From Butyrivibrio sp. (GTDB lineage: Bacteria; Bacillota; Clostridia; Lachnospirales; Lachnospiraceae): 32,861 nucleotides of DNA. The stretch spans positions 1-32,861 of the forward strand of contig SVFV01000038.1 in assembly GCA_015056655.1 (NCBI GenBank). Direction: 5' to 3'. The translations under genes were made by a program, and so were the position numbers. Below the pieces are notes generated by a model. The model saw only the letters and a program-made list of their open reading frames with translations, searched no databases and was not told the origin of the DNA. Below, in pieces: positions 17,492 through 24,929 of this stretch (the stretch's first letter is position 1; each line of letters begins with the position of its first letter).

Positions 17492-18103
17492 ATGAAGTAT
17501 CAATTAAGTGATATTGCGAAGACAATTACGACTGGTCAGATAATGAACCGCGTTACATTAGGGAAGGATGAAGAGGACAATTCATCTTGCTTTAATATGC
17601 AGGAGCTCGTGCCGGGAGCAATCTCTGGAGGTGTTGTCCATTTGGATAATACGTTACAAGTTCGGCTTAAAAAGATGCCATTGGATAATAAGATGACAAA
17701 GCTCAATGATATTGTAATAAAATTGTCGTCTCCTTATGATTGTGCTCTTGTGACCGAAGGGGAAGAAGGTTTGTTGGTACCTAGCTATTGTGCAATTATT
17801 TCAGGAATTGATGAACAGCATATAAATATAAAATACCTTGTGGGATATCTGAATTCTGAGTTTGCAAAAGAAAAAATGCTTATTGGTGTGAGCACTTCTG
17901 CTGGAACCATGGTAAAGCAAAGAACTTTATCAGATTTAGAGATAGTTGTGCCTGACATAAAAAAACAAGCAGTTATAGGAGAAGCATATTGGCAGTCGTG
18001 CCAAAAGAAATATGTTCTAGAAAAAATGGTTTTAAATCAGCAGGGAATAAGTGACAGCATCATTGATGAAGTATTGAGACAGGAGACAAGCTATGACAAC
18101 TAA
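17492..18103 (+). CDS. HsdS-like specificity protein with a single target-recognition domain
   Basis: The start is placed at ATG 17492 (MKYQLSDIAK), after TGGAG at 17481-17485; the open frame upstream encodes an unlikely hydrophobic extension. The 203 residues look like one half of a type I restriction specificity subunit. LSDIAKTITTGQ starts the target-recognition domain, VPSYCAIISG and YLVGYLNSEF lie mid-domain, and SDLEIVVPDIKKQ is followed by a conserved-helix region. Normal HsdS has two such domains. The gene overlaps the HsdM-like gene by 11 bases. It should give DNA sequence recognition to the HsdM-like partner, possibly as a homodimer. No HsdR gene is present in the window. Confidence 0.75.
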   Translation: MKYQLSDIAKTITTGQIMNRVTLGKDEEDNSSCFNMQELVPGAISGGVVHLDNTLQVRLKKMPLDNKMTKLNDIVIKLSSPYDCALVTEGEEGLLVPSYCAIISGIDEQHINIKYLVGYLNSEFAKEKMLIGVSTSAGTMVKQRTLSDLEIVVPDIKKQAVIGEAYWQSCQKKYVLEKMVLNQQGISDSIIDEVLRQETSYDN

Positions 18104-19613
18104 CAATTGCGTTATTCCAGAATCCGAATCAGGTAAAAAAACGATATTTCATGAGAAAATGCAGGAATATCAAGTAGGATCAGTGATGGCTAATTTTATT
18201 AGAAATAGCGTAGCTCATTCTGCAGTACAGGTGTCAAATTTTCAAGCAGTCATTACTTTGGGAGTTTTTGCTATTTTCATGCGCGCTCTAGATGAAAACC
18301 GTGAGTTTAGCTTGTTGCCTGATGAGTTGAGTTTTAAGTCATTACTTGATTCTGGAACAGGAAAAATTCCATATGAAGAACTGCGGGGATACCTTAATGA
18401 TTTAGAACAGAGAATACAGTTTAATGGTGATGGCTTAGATATAAATCTGTACGAGGAGCTTGTAAAAAATGGCTTAACAAGAGAACACGATTATTTAAGG
18501 ACTGTTTTTGAGTGGGTATCGTATATTGAACTGTATGGAGAAGGAGATAAGGTATCGGTATTCGTGGCGTGTGCAGTTGGTTTATTGAATAGGCTTGCAA
18601 TAACAGGTGCTGGGCTTAAAAGTATGACTGCGTTACCTATACCATTAATGGAATTGATAAAACGCATATCAGATTTAAAGGGTGGAGAATCTTGCTATGG
18701 CGCAACTGGCGAAAGTACAGTTCTTTTGCCATATATTATGTCTGAATGTGTTGGCACGATGTGTATTTCACAGGTAGATGATCATTATATGGCGGTGAGA
18801 AAAATGATTCAACTAATGTCCGCTAATAATACTGCCATTATCAACATGATGTCTTTGACACCGTGTATACCTCCCGCGAAATATAAGATTCTTAATAGTT
18901 TTGATAAGGCTTATACTTTTGCACCGGTATTTAAGTTTATGCTGCCAAACGTGGATTTGTTTCCGAATTCTAGGGAAACTGCTAATAACATACGATGGTG
19001 GCCTGATATCAAGAATGACGGACAATGGCTTTTTACTAGACATGCATTGGCTTCGCTTAATGATAAAGGAATGTGCTATTCATTGATTCCATTAAATCTG
19101 TTATTAAGGTTAGGAGAAGCAGAAGAAACACGTAAAGCCATTTTAGATGAGAATCTATTGGATGCGGTTATTGAGTTACCAAGAGAATTGTTTTCTGGTG
19201 ACCAATATTTACAAACGACTGCAGGTGGATATACCCGCTATGCGATAGTTGTATTAAAAAAGGGCAGAACGAACAAAGATGTTTTTATGCTGAATCTTGC
19301 AAGTAAAGCGTCTAAGATCTTTTTGACCGCAGAGCCCAAGTACGAGTATTGCGATTTTAATGATATAGATGAAGTGGCAAATATATTTAAGAATCGCAAA
19401 TCCATAGATGGTATTTCAAGCACGGTTTCAGTAGAAACTATTTTTGAGAGCGGATTGTGCTTTAATCCTAGTGCATTTATCAGAGATGAGGTTTTGGTAA
19501 ATACGCGAAACTACAAGGAATTACTATCTGAACAGAAGCAGTTGGAGCAGGAACTTAAGGAGATAGATCTGGCGTATAAAGATGCAATAGATAAATTTGT
19601 AGGATGTTTATAA
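18093..19613 (+). CDS. HsdM-like N6-adenine methyltransferase homologue with degenerate catalytic motif
   Basis: The 506 residues have the overall HsdM order: helical N-terminal half, methyltransferase core at about 185-400 and a C-terminal helical region. The segment after the core (GMCYSLIPLNLLL, then ELPRELFSGDQYL and YAIVVLKKG) matches the conserved post-catalytic strands. The catalytic (D/N)PPY/F position reads DKAYTFAPVF (271-280), so the Asn-Pro-Pro triad is not present. The SAM-binding glycine motif is also unclear (GESCYGATGES near 198-208). It may bind DNA or SAM without methylating. The tight overlap with the HsdS-like gene supports a complex. Confidence 0.75.
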   Translation: MTTNNCVIPESESGKKTIFHEKMQEYQVGSVMANFIRNSVAHSAVQVSNFQAVITLGVFAIFMRALDENREFSLLPDELSFKSLLDSGTGKIPYEELRGYLNDLEQRIQFNGDGLDINLYEELVKNGLTREHDYLRTVFEWVSYIELYGEGDKVSVFVACAVGLLNRLAITGAGLKSMTALPIPLMELIKRISDLKGGESCYGATGESTVLLPYIMSECVGTMCISQVDDHYMAVRKMIQLMSANNTAIINMMSLTPCIPPAKYKILNSFDKAYTFAPVFKFMLPNVDLFPNSRETANNIRWWPDIKNDGQWLFTRHALASLNDKGMCYSLIPLNLLLRLGEAEETRKAILDENLLDAVIELPRELFSGDQYLQTTAGGYTRYAIVVLKKGRTNKDVFMLNLASKASKIFLTAEPKYEYCDFNDIDEVANIFKNRKSIDGISSTVSVETIFESGLCFNPSAFIRDEVLVNTRNYKELLSEQKQLEQELKEIDLAYKDAIDKFVGCL

Positions 19614-19638
19614 AAGAGGAGGAAACCAGGGGGAATAT

Positions 19639-19821
19639 ATGAAAGAAACGAAGTATTCAATTAAAAATGATGACGGCGACAGAATATGCGATTGTCTTCA
19701 TCGCGAAGATGGCAATATTATTCTGGAAGTAAAGAATGGTTCTATAGCATGGACTGATTTGCAGCTTAAGGTGATGAACCCTAAGTTGGCGATGAAAGAT
19801 CGAGGAAAGAATCATAGGTAA
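19639..19821 (+). CDS. Small hypothetical protein, 60 residues
   Basis: GAGGAGG and AGGGGG lie upstream of the ATG, 25 bases after the HsdM-like gene. It is charged, Asp/Lys rich, with no membrane helix or known motif. The sequence CDCLHREDGNIILEVKNGSIAW hints at a short beta-rich fold. Co-transcription with the HsdM-like gene is likely, so it could be an accessory or inhibitory subunit of that set. Function unknown. Confidence 0.55.
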   Translation: MKETKYSIKNDDGDRICDCLHREDGNIILEVKNGSIAWTDLQLKVMNPKLAMKDRGKNHR

Positions 19822-20183
19822 TAAACGAGAGCAAAAATACTTGTAGCGAATCCTGCAGCACAGCCACTACATACAAACGGAGCAATCCACCGGAGTATGA
19901 TAATCCTTGTGATTTAGTGTTGGAACAGGCAAAGCCTAGCCCTTAATTGTGTTGATAAGCCAGAGATGACCACTGTATTTTTGAAGAAAACATAATAGTA
20001 TTTATCCTTAACGAGCAAACCCTTGCGGCTTGGAAACCGCAGTGAGATAAGCCGGGACAGGTGATGGAAGAGGCAGAGTTATTCTGCTTTGATCTATCAG
20101 TTGTTCCGGCTTTTTTATTACTTATTTTCCTGAAACAAAGTTCAAGTAAATTGTCTGCAGAAAGCACAGTAGTGGTATTCATA
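19822..20183 (+). ncRNA. Structured non-coding stretch ending in a terminator
   Basis: No supported ORF is present in about 360 bases. GCGG (20025-20028) pairs with CCGC (20037-20040) around a short loop. A long terminator-like stem-loop follows at 20049-20118. Together they suggest a structured transcript, an sRNA or the remains of a mobile element's guide-like RNA. I could not match it to a named riboswitch or RNA family. Confidence 0.35.
20049..20118 (+). terminator. Terminator of the putative structured RNA
   Basis: AAGCCGGGACA (20049-20059) pairs, with one G-U, with TGTTCCGGCTT (20102-20112), and six T follow. An inner hairpin pairs GCAGA (20073-20077) with TCTGC (20083-20087). Confidence 0.7.
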
Positions 20184-20543
20184 ATGAGAAAAGTTAATAA
20201 GAATAATGGAATCATTGATACTGCTACTGTTGGTGGCAGGATAAAAAAATTAAGAACTGATGCAGGACTTACCCAGGAACAGCTTGCTGAAAAGCTCCAT
20301 TTGGAAGGTAAATCCGCTATATCCAACTATGAGAATAACAGGAGAGAGGTTTCGCCTGAGAGGCTGACGCAGCTAAGCTGCCTTTTTCACGTTCCTGCTG
20401 ATTATATATTAAACGGTGATGCAGAGGAGAATTCAGATCCAATTGTTAATGAAGCAATAGAGATTCTGAATAATCTGAAGACTGAAAAGGCAAGGATGTC
20501 TGCTCTTGCAATGCTCAGACAGATCCAGATTCTTGAAAGTTAA
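20184..20543 (+). CDS. XRE-family transcriptional regulator
   Basis: ATG 20184 is preferred: the frame extends upstream to an ATG at 20061, but that part is hydrophobic, lies over the terminator and lacks a ribosome site. The 119 residues hold a Cro/CI-type helix-turn-helix at about 16-72 (RIKKLRTDAGLTQEQLAEKL, then the recognition helix around KSAISNYENNRR). A helical C-terminus follows. The ribosome site before 20184 is weak. It probably represses the mobile-element genes near it, including the recombinase downstream. Confidence 0.85.
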   Translation: MRKVNKNNGIIDTATVGGRIKKLRTDAGLTQEQLAEKLHLEGKSAISNYENNRREVSPERLTQLSCLFHVPADYILNGDAEENSDPIVNEAIEILNNLKTEKARMSALAMLRQIQILES

Positions 20544-20682
20544 GGTTCACAGTTTGTGTACCTTTTGTATACGACCACGCTAACGATTTCAAAGGTTAAT
20601 CCAATTAGAATTAAATATGTAAAGAAGTTACGAAGCAGCGCGCAGCTTTAGTGACATCAATCGGACTTTTAAGGAGGATCAG

Positions 20683-21261
20683 ATGGAAACTAAGGCAACT
20701 ATTATTAGAAAATATGCAGAGGCAACACCTGAAACCAAGGTGGATATAATCTGCAAGTATTATCCTCAGATAGATGGAATCATTAATGCACGTATAGCAG
20801 CTATGAAATATATCATCTGGGAAGAGAAAGAAAAAAATAGAAGAGTCGATTACAGCGAATTAGGTGTTAGAGTTCAATCCGGAAATGGGTACAGTGATCC
20901 TACCGGAAACGAAGCTACTTTTCGTGCAAATCTGGAAAGCGCAATCAGAAAGTGTGATTTTTCAGGAGATATCCTAGAAGGAATTGAAAACTCTGAGAAG
21001 ATCATTGAAGAAGCTTATGTTCTTAAGGATATGAAGGAAATACAGCATCTATATAACCTGCAGGTTGATTGCCTTATAAGTGAAGAACGCAATTTATATC
21101 AAAAGTATTTGAATCAAGAAATGACTCTCACAGATATAGCTTCAAGTTGTGGGATTGAGTACCACTCAGCAGTAAAGAAGATTACTAAGATCCGCAAATC
21201 TGTAAAGCAGGAAATAACTGAGATTCTAGAAGTGACTTCGTGTCATGTTGGCACAAAGTAA
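20683..21261 (+). CDS. Sigma-70-region-4-like HTH protein of the mobile element
   Basis: 192 residues behind a good AAGGAGGA ribosome site. The C-terminal part (about 140-185: EERNLYQKYLNQEMTLTDIA onward) is a sigma-region-4 or LuxR-like helix-turn-helix. The N-terminus is helical and charged without a sigma region 2 motif. Proteins of this plan are common next to serine recombinases in Clostridia, where they may drive or modulate element transcription. It is followed by a 51-residue gene and the recombinase. Confidence 0.65.
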   Translation: METKATIIRKYAEATPETKVDIICKYYPQIDGIINARIAAMKYIIWEEKEKNRRVDYSELGVRVQSGNGYSDPTGNEATFRANLESAIRKCDFSGDILEGIENSEKIIEEAYVLKDMKEIQHLYNLQVDCLISEERNLYQKYLNQEMTLTDIASSCGIEYHSAVKKITKIRKSVKQEITEILEVTSCHVGTK

Positions 21262-21273
21262 GGAGGGGTGGTT

Positions 21274-21429
21274 ATGGATAAAAAAGATAAACTCCTCCGT
21301 TACTCCATACAAGTTAGTTATTTAGGAATATTACTTCGTGAGGGGCTTTTAACAGATGAAGAGTATGAAAAATGTATGAGTTCTCTCAAAAGCGATTACG
21401 GAATAGTATCTGACATACTTGTGGATTAG
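21274..21429 (+). CDS. Small acidic protein upstream of the recombinase, 51 residues
   Basis: AAGGAGGGG (21260-21268) precedes ATG 21274, and the frame runs to a TAG at 21427-21429. The sequence (YSIQVSYLGILLREGLLTDE, then EYEKCMSSL) resembles the short SHOCT-like helical hairpin proteins often encoded just ahead of large serine recombinases in this lineage. Possible role is regulating or binding the recombinase. It is not a frameshifted part of a neighbour. Confidence 0.65.
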   Translation: MDKKDKLLRYSIQVSYLGILLREGLLTDEEYEKCMSSLKSDYGIVSDILVD

Positions 21430-21467
21430 TAGGCTATTGGTAGAATTCAGGATAGGAGGTTCAGAAC

Positions 21468-23348
21468 ATGGAAAATGAAGTAAGTATTATACGTGCGAAG
21501 ACTTCTCTGGAAGATCGCAGAATGCGAGGTAAAGAAATTGTTCGTAAAAGGGTAGCAGCTTATTGTCGTGTAAGTACCGATGGGGAAGAACAGCTTAATA
21601 GTTTTAGTTCTCAGGTAAAGTATTACACAGAGCTGATTGAAAAAGAGCCGGATTGGATGATGGCCGGAGTATATGCAGATGAAGCTATTACAGGTACTCA
21701 GGTTTCTAAGCGTGAAGGTTTTCAAAAAATGATAAAGGCATGTCTGGACGGGGAGGTTGATATGGTTATTACCAAATCAATCTCCCGATTTGCTAGAAAT
21801 ACCTTAGATACCCTGAAGTATGTGAGAACTCTGAAAGAGAAAAACATTGCAGTCTTTTTTGAGGATGAAAAGATTAATACATTATCTATGGATGGTGAGT
21901 TGCTGCTTGTGGTTTTAAGTTCAGTGGCTCAGCAGGAAGTAGAGAATATTTCAAATAATGTAAAAAAAGGCCTGGCAATGAAGATGTCCAGAGGAGAAAT
22001 CGTTGGATTTGTAGGTGCTCTTGGCTATGACTACGATCCTGTAACCAAAACCATGACAGTTAATCAGGAAGGGGCAAAGATTGTCCAATATATTTTTAAT
22101 AGATATGTATCTGGTGTAGGAACATCTACTATTGCTCGTGAACTTGAAGAAATGGGTGTCCCAAATCCCTCCGGATCAAAAACATGGCATCAGACAACAG
22201 TTGCAGGCATTATTCGAAATGAAAAATATGTTGGAGATTTGCTGCAAGGTAAGACGTTTACAGTAGATCCTATATCACACAGAAGACTGGATAACTTAGG
22301 GGAGTCTGACAAGTATCTGTTGAAAGATCATCATGAAGCCATTGTTAGTAGAGAGGTATTTGATAAAGCTCAGGAGATTCTTGCTAAAAGAGGTAAATGT
22401 CGCTCAAATGCAAGGTTGAGAAAAGATGAGTATAGGACTCTATATACCAATAAGTATGCTTTCAGCTGTAAGTGCAGATGCGGTTATTGTGGCGCAACTT
22501 TGACAAGAAGAACTTGGCATGGAGGGAAATATCGAAAAACGATATGGCTTTGTATCACAGCTTCAAAGACAGGTAAAAAGAATTGTCCTAATTGTAAAGC
22601 AATTCCTGAAGAGGCTCTGATGAGCGCTTTTGTTGAATCATATAATATTATGACTCGTGATCATAAAGATGTATTGGATGAGTTTTTATCAAGGGTTGAG
22701 TCTACGCTTAGTGATAGTGATGTTAGTAAGCGTATCGAGAAGGAAAAAGATAAACTCAAAGATATTAGTTATAAGCTCAATAATCTGCTGGATATGCATC
22801 TTGAAGGGAAAATCGATTTTGAAACCTTTGAGAAGAAGAGAGATACCCTGCAGAATCAGCTCAGTGAAAAGAAGATTGAGATTGCAGCTTTAGAAGACAT
22901 AGGAAATTCTAAACTTGACTTAGAGGATCGTATTGCGTTCATGCGTGAGAAATTGGAGACAGAGACTACCATAAAAGAATTTGATCGTCAAGTATTTGAA
23001 AGTATAGTGGATTATGTCATCGTGGGAGGTTATAATGAAGAAGGAAATGCTGATCCGTCGATGATAACTTTTGTTTATCGGACCGGATTCAAGGATCGTA
23101 AAGATGCTAATCACTTTAAACCCGAAAGACTTAATGCAGCCAAGAAGAAAACCGGTTCTGTCAGTCATACCAAAGAGGTTTGCCAGAGTGATGATACATC
23201 TTTTAATAGTTCTTTAAGTCATTCTGGTTTGCAGTCACTTATACCAGACGACTCCAACATTTTGCAGTCAAATACATCACCCGATGCATGTGGAGACGGT
23301 ATGTTTATTGTCCAAACTCAAAAGTGCTACACAACACATAGAAGTTGA
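21468..23348 (+). CDS. Large serine recombinase (TnpX-like), 626 residues, 3' end crosses the junction
   Basis: GGAGG precedes the ATG. The resolvase domain starts AAYCRVSTDGEEQ with catalytic Ser36 and conserved ISRFARNTLDT. It is followed by a recombinase domain (VGALGYDYDP, and later TVAGIIRNEKYVG), a zinc ribbon (CKCRCGYCGATL, later CPNC) and a long coiled coil at about 400-490, the usual plan for integrases that insert by 2-bp core exchange. The last ~20 codons lie in sequence that, in another frame, encodes the 3' end of an rlmD-like gene beginning HVETV. The integrase gene therefore appears to read over its own attachment site. This puts the right boundary of its element near 23284. 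Confidence 0.9.
   Translation: MENEVSIIRAKTSLEDRRMRGKEIVRKRVAAYCRVSTDGEEQLNSFSSQVKYYTELIEKEPDWMMAGVYADEAITGTQVSKREGFQKMIKACLDGEVDMVITKSISRFARNTLDTLKYVRTLKEKNIAVFFEDEKINTLSMDGELLLVVLSSVAQQEVENISNNVKKGLAMKMSRGEIVGFVGALGYDYDPVTKTMTVNQEGAKIVQYIFNRYVSGVGTSTIARELEEMGVPNPSGSKTWHQTTVAGIIRNEKYVGDLLQGKTFTVDPISHRRLDNLGESDKYLLKDHHEAIVSREVFDKAQEILAKRGKCRSNARLRKDEYRTLYTNKYAFSCKCRCGYCGATLTRRTWHGGKYRKTIWLCITASKTGKKNCPNCKAIPEEALMSAFVESYNIMTRDHKDVLDEFLSRVESTLSDSDVSKRIEKEKDKLKDISYKLNNLLDMHLEGKIDFETFEKKRDTLQNQLSEKKIEIAALEDIGNSKLDLEDRIAFMREKLETETTIKEFDRQVFESIVDYVIVGGYNEEGNADPSMITFVYRTGFKDRKDANHFKPERLNAAKKKTGSVSHTKEVCQSDDTSFNSSLSHSGLQSLIPDDSNILQSNTSPDACGDGMFIVQTQKCYTTHRS
23275..23300 (+). other. Putative attR junction of the first integrated element
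   Basis: CATGTGGAGACGGTA at 23286-23300 encodes HVETV in the rlmD frame. A near-identical CATGTTGAGACGGTA lies at the end of the second recombinase gene (about 32506-32520). Placement next to the recombinase 3' end and at the edge of an rlmD-like fragment suits an attachment-site core. The exact crossover dinucleotide cannot be assigned. Confidence 0.5.
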
Positions 23349-23601
23349 AGTGGCTACAAAGGACCTGAACATCACCAGTGTAGAGGCTAAAGCAACCTAC
23401 AATAAGATCAGAGAATGGGTTGAGAATAATTACGAATTCAGTGTAACTAATCTCTATATCGCTCAGGTAAAGAGAAAGCACGGTATTCTTGAACATGAGA
23501 ATTATAATCAGACCGGAAATTCTGATGGAAAGCAGCCTCAGTGTCCACCTGATAAGGAAAAGGCAATTGAGGAAGCACTTAAACATTTTAAGATGATATA
23601 A
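23284..23601 (+). pseudogene. rlmD: 3' fragment of an rlmD/rumA-like 23S rRNA uracil methyltransferase gene
   Basis: The frame from 23284 starts HVETVCLLSKL and continues with EVEVATKDLNITSVEAKATY and VTNLYIAQVKRK to a stop at 23601. The VETVxLLS motif is the hallmark C-terminal strand of RlmD/RumA methyltransferases, and Lachnospiraceae forms carry a C-terminal extension of about this length. No catalytic part is present: the 5' portion is missing and is replaced by the recombinase gene. It is best read as the chromosomal half left to the right of an integrated element. A terminator follows 8 bases after the stop. Confidence 0.65.
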
Positions 23602-23608
23602 GTGACAT

Positions 23609-23640
23609 GAGGTACTCAGAAATGGGTACCTCTTTTTATT
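23609..23640 (+). terminator. Terminator after the rlmD fragment
   Basis: GAGGTAC (23609-23615) pairs with GTACCTC (23626-23632), followed by TTTTTATT. Confidence 0.85.
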
Positions 23641-23649
23641 ATCTCTTCG

Positions 23650-23684
23650 AAGCTAGTTCAAAACGGACTAGCTTTTTGTTTTGC
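23650..23684 (+). terminator. Second, adjacent terminator hairpin
   Basis: AAGCTAGT (23650-23657) pairs with ACTAGCTT (23667-23674), followed by T-rich sequence. The A-rich left side also allows use from the opposite strand. Confidence 0.75.
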
Positions 23685-23724
23685 GCTATTAAATGTATAT
23701 ATACTGTCAAGAAAATATTCAGAG

Positions 23725-23767
23725 TGACATTATATGTCATTGTAACATGCTAGACTCACAATATAAG
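23725..23767 (+). promoter_or_regulatory. Candidate promoter with palindromic operator for the SIMPL gene
   Basis: TTGTAA (23740-23745) and TATAAG (23762-23767) are 16 bases apart. The palindrome TGACAT-TAT-ATGTCA (23725-23739) abuts the -35, a usual place for a regulator. Assigned by eye. Confidence 0.4.
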
Positions 23768-23816
23768 TCATGCAAGTGACGCACGTTTGATTTCAATAGT
23801 TAAGGAGGTAATAACA

Positions 23817-24209
23817 ATGGGAAAATTTGAGATTGAAGGATACGCAAAGAGAAAGGTTAAATGCGATTTGGCAATTGTGCACATTACATTTAGGGGGACT
23901 GGTAAAAAGCCAAATGAGCTATCTAAAAAGGTCATGGATGATTGTGATAGTTTCATTAAGGAAGTTTCCAAAATTGGTATTAAGCCTAAGGATATTCAGT
24001 ATGAGGCAGATAGAACAGATACCAATAGGTATAACAATGAAACCGTGTTTGAGATGGAAAGAAAAATAATTATCAGAGTTCCATTTGATGTTAGAGTATT
24101 GAATCGTATACAGGGAGCTTTACAGTATGGGAAATACAATTACACTAGACAAATATCAAAAGCCTGTACTTATAGTACACGGAGATCAGGACGAAGCTGT
24201 ACCTTATGA
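23817..24209 (+). pseudogene. SIMPL (DUF541/YggE-like) gene, truncated and joined to a hydrolase fragment
   Basis: AAGGAGGT precedes ATG 23817. The first ~100 residues match a SIMPL-domain start: FEIEGYAKRKVKCDLAIVHI, then KKVMDDCDSFIKEV and GIKPKDIQ, then YNNETVFEMERKI. After about 24110 similarity to the family stops; the frame continues as a low-complexity Ser/Arg/Thr tail to 24209. The usual ~220-residue length is not reached. Downstream, in another frame, hydrolase coding begins. The pattern fits a deletion that removed the 3' part of this gene and the 5' part of a hydrolase gene. Confidence 0.65.
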
Positions 24210-24354
24210 CTCTTCAGTTAAATTCTCCAAGCTGTACAAGAACTGTAAATTGGTAACTATCCCCGGGGATCCCCACTGCTATGACTACCATCTTGAACTT
24301 GTCACCGAAGCGGTAAAAGAATTTATGCTAGAGCAGATAGGCAAAACAAACTAA
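24127..24354 (+). pseudogene. C-terminal fragment of an alpha/beta hydrolase
   Basis: 75 residues read KPVLIVHGDQDEAVPYDSS, then KLVTIPGDPHCYDYH, then a terminal amphipathic helix. The GDxDxxVP loop carrying the catalytic acid and the later His (here PHCYDYH) are the last two elements of the serine hydrolase fold. The nucleophile elbow (GxSxG) and the rest of the fold are missing. The ATG at 24127 lacks a ribosome site, so this is a 3' remnant fused by deletion to the SIMPL gene 5' end. Confidence 0.7.
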
Positions 24355-24399
24355 GGTCAAAGTAAAATTCTCGGATAGACTTCCTCAGAAGATGCAGAA

Positions 24400-24422
24400 G
24401 GGGCTGTTGCGCAAACAGCCCC
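24400..24422 (-). terminator. Stem-loop downstream of the small membrane protein gene
   Basis: GGGGCTGTT (24400-24408) pairs with AACAGCCCC (24414-24422). It lies 9 bases past the second in-frame stop of the minus-strand gene. The T-run is weak, so termination is possible rather than sure. Confidence 0.5.
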
Positions 24423-24515
24423 AAAATCAATTCACCTTGATCTATTGTTCTTAACAAGCAGTGCCACAAGAATAATGTCCAGGACAATCACAAATCCTAC
24501 AACCAATCCCTTTTT

Positions 24516-24860
24516 TTATCCGATTACTTTTGAAGTTGCATTCTTTTTAAGTCCCACATAATACATACTTGCAATAAGCTCTACAGCGCACTGCATACCC
24601 AAAATAAAGAGTATAAAAATACTCAGATTTGATACTGTAAATAAAATGCTTTGATCGATCATCACTGTCATTCCCCAAACGAATATGCATACATAGAGCA
24701 TGTAATAGTGAGCACTTGCTCTTGCCTTAGTTACGATTTCTTTTGCTTCTTCACGGTTGGCTTTATATTTAATCCCAAAATATATAGACCATATCGCCAA
24801 TGAAATAAATCCGGCACCTCCCAAAAGAGCAAGTACTAACAAAATCTTCTGACTAACCAT
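24516..24860 (-). CDS. Small membrane protein, likely cut by a premature stop
   Basis: The 114 residues carry three membrane helices (about 5-27, 50-70, 75-98) and a basic cytoplasmic loop (KANREEAKEIVTKARAS). The frame stops at TAA (24516-24518), but the same frame continues downstream for 27 sense codons, KKGLVVGFVIVLDIILVALLV then KNNRSR, to TGA at 24432-24434. That tail is a perfect fourth membrane helix with a positive end, and a hairpin follows it. The original gene therefore probably ended at 24432 and acquired a nonsense mutation. It precedes no clear partner but lies next to the kinase gene on the same strand. Function unknown. Confidence 0.65.
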   Translation of the reverse strand: MVSQKILLVLALLGGAGFISLAIWSIYFGIKYKANREEAKEIVTKARASAHYYMLYVCIFVWGMTVMIDQSILFTVSNLSIFILFILGMQCAVELIASMYYVGLKKNATSKVIG

Positions 24861-24929
24861 TTTTCTCTCTCCTATCTGTAATATATTTTTCTTGGTTACA
24901 GATAGAATTCTAGCAGTCCAGATTCTTTT

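Noticed and set aside
19822..20060. Cyclic-di-GMP or other known riboswitch
   Set aside because: GCAAACC-like text near 20014 is not accompanied by the rest of the consensus.
20061..20183. Upstream extension of the XRE regulator
   Set aside because: It overlaps a terminator and is hydrophobic, unlike XRE proteins; the HTH starts after 20184.
19943..20326. Minus-strand ORF of 127 residues
   Set aside because: It is opposite the terminator and XRE gene with no ribosome site or family resemblance.
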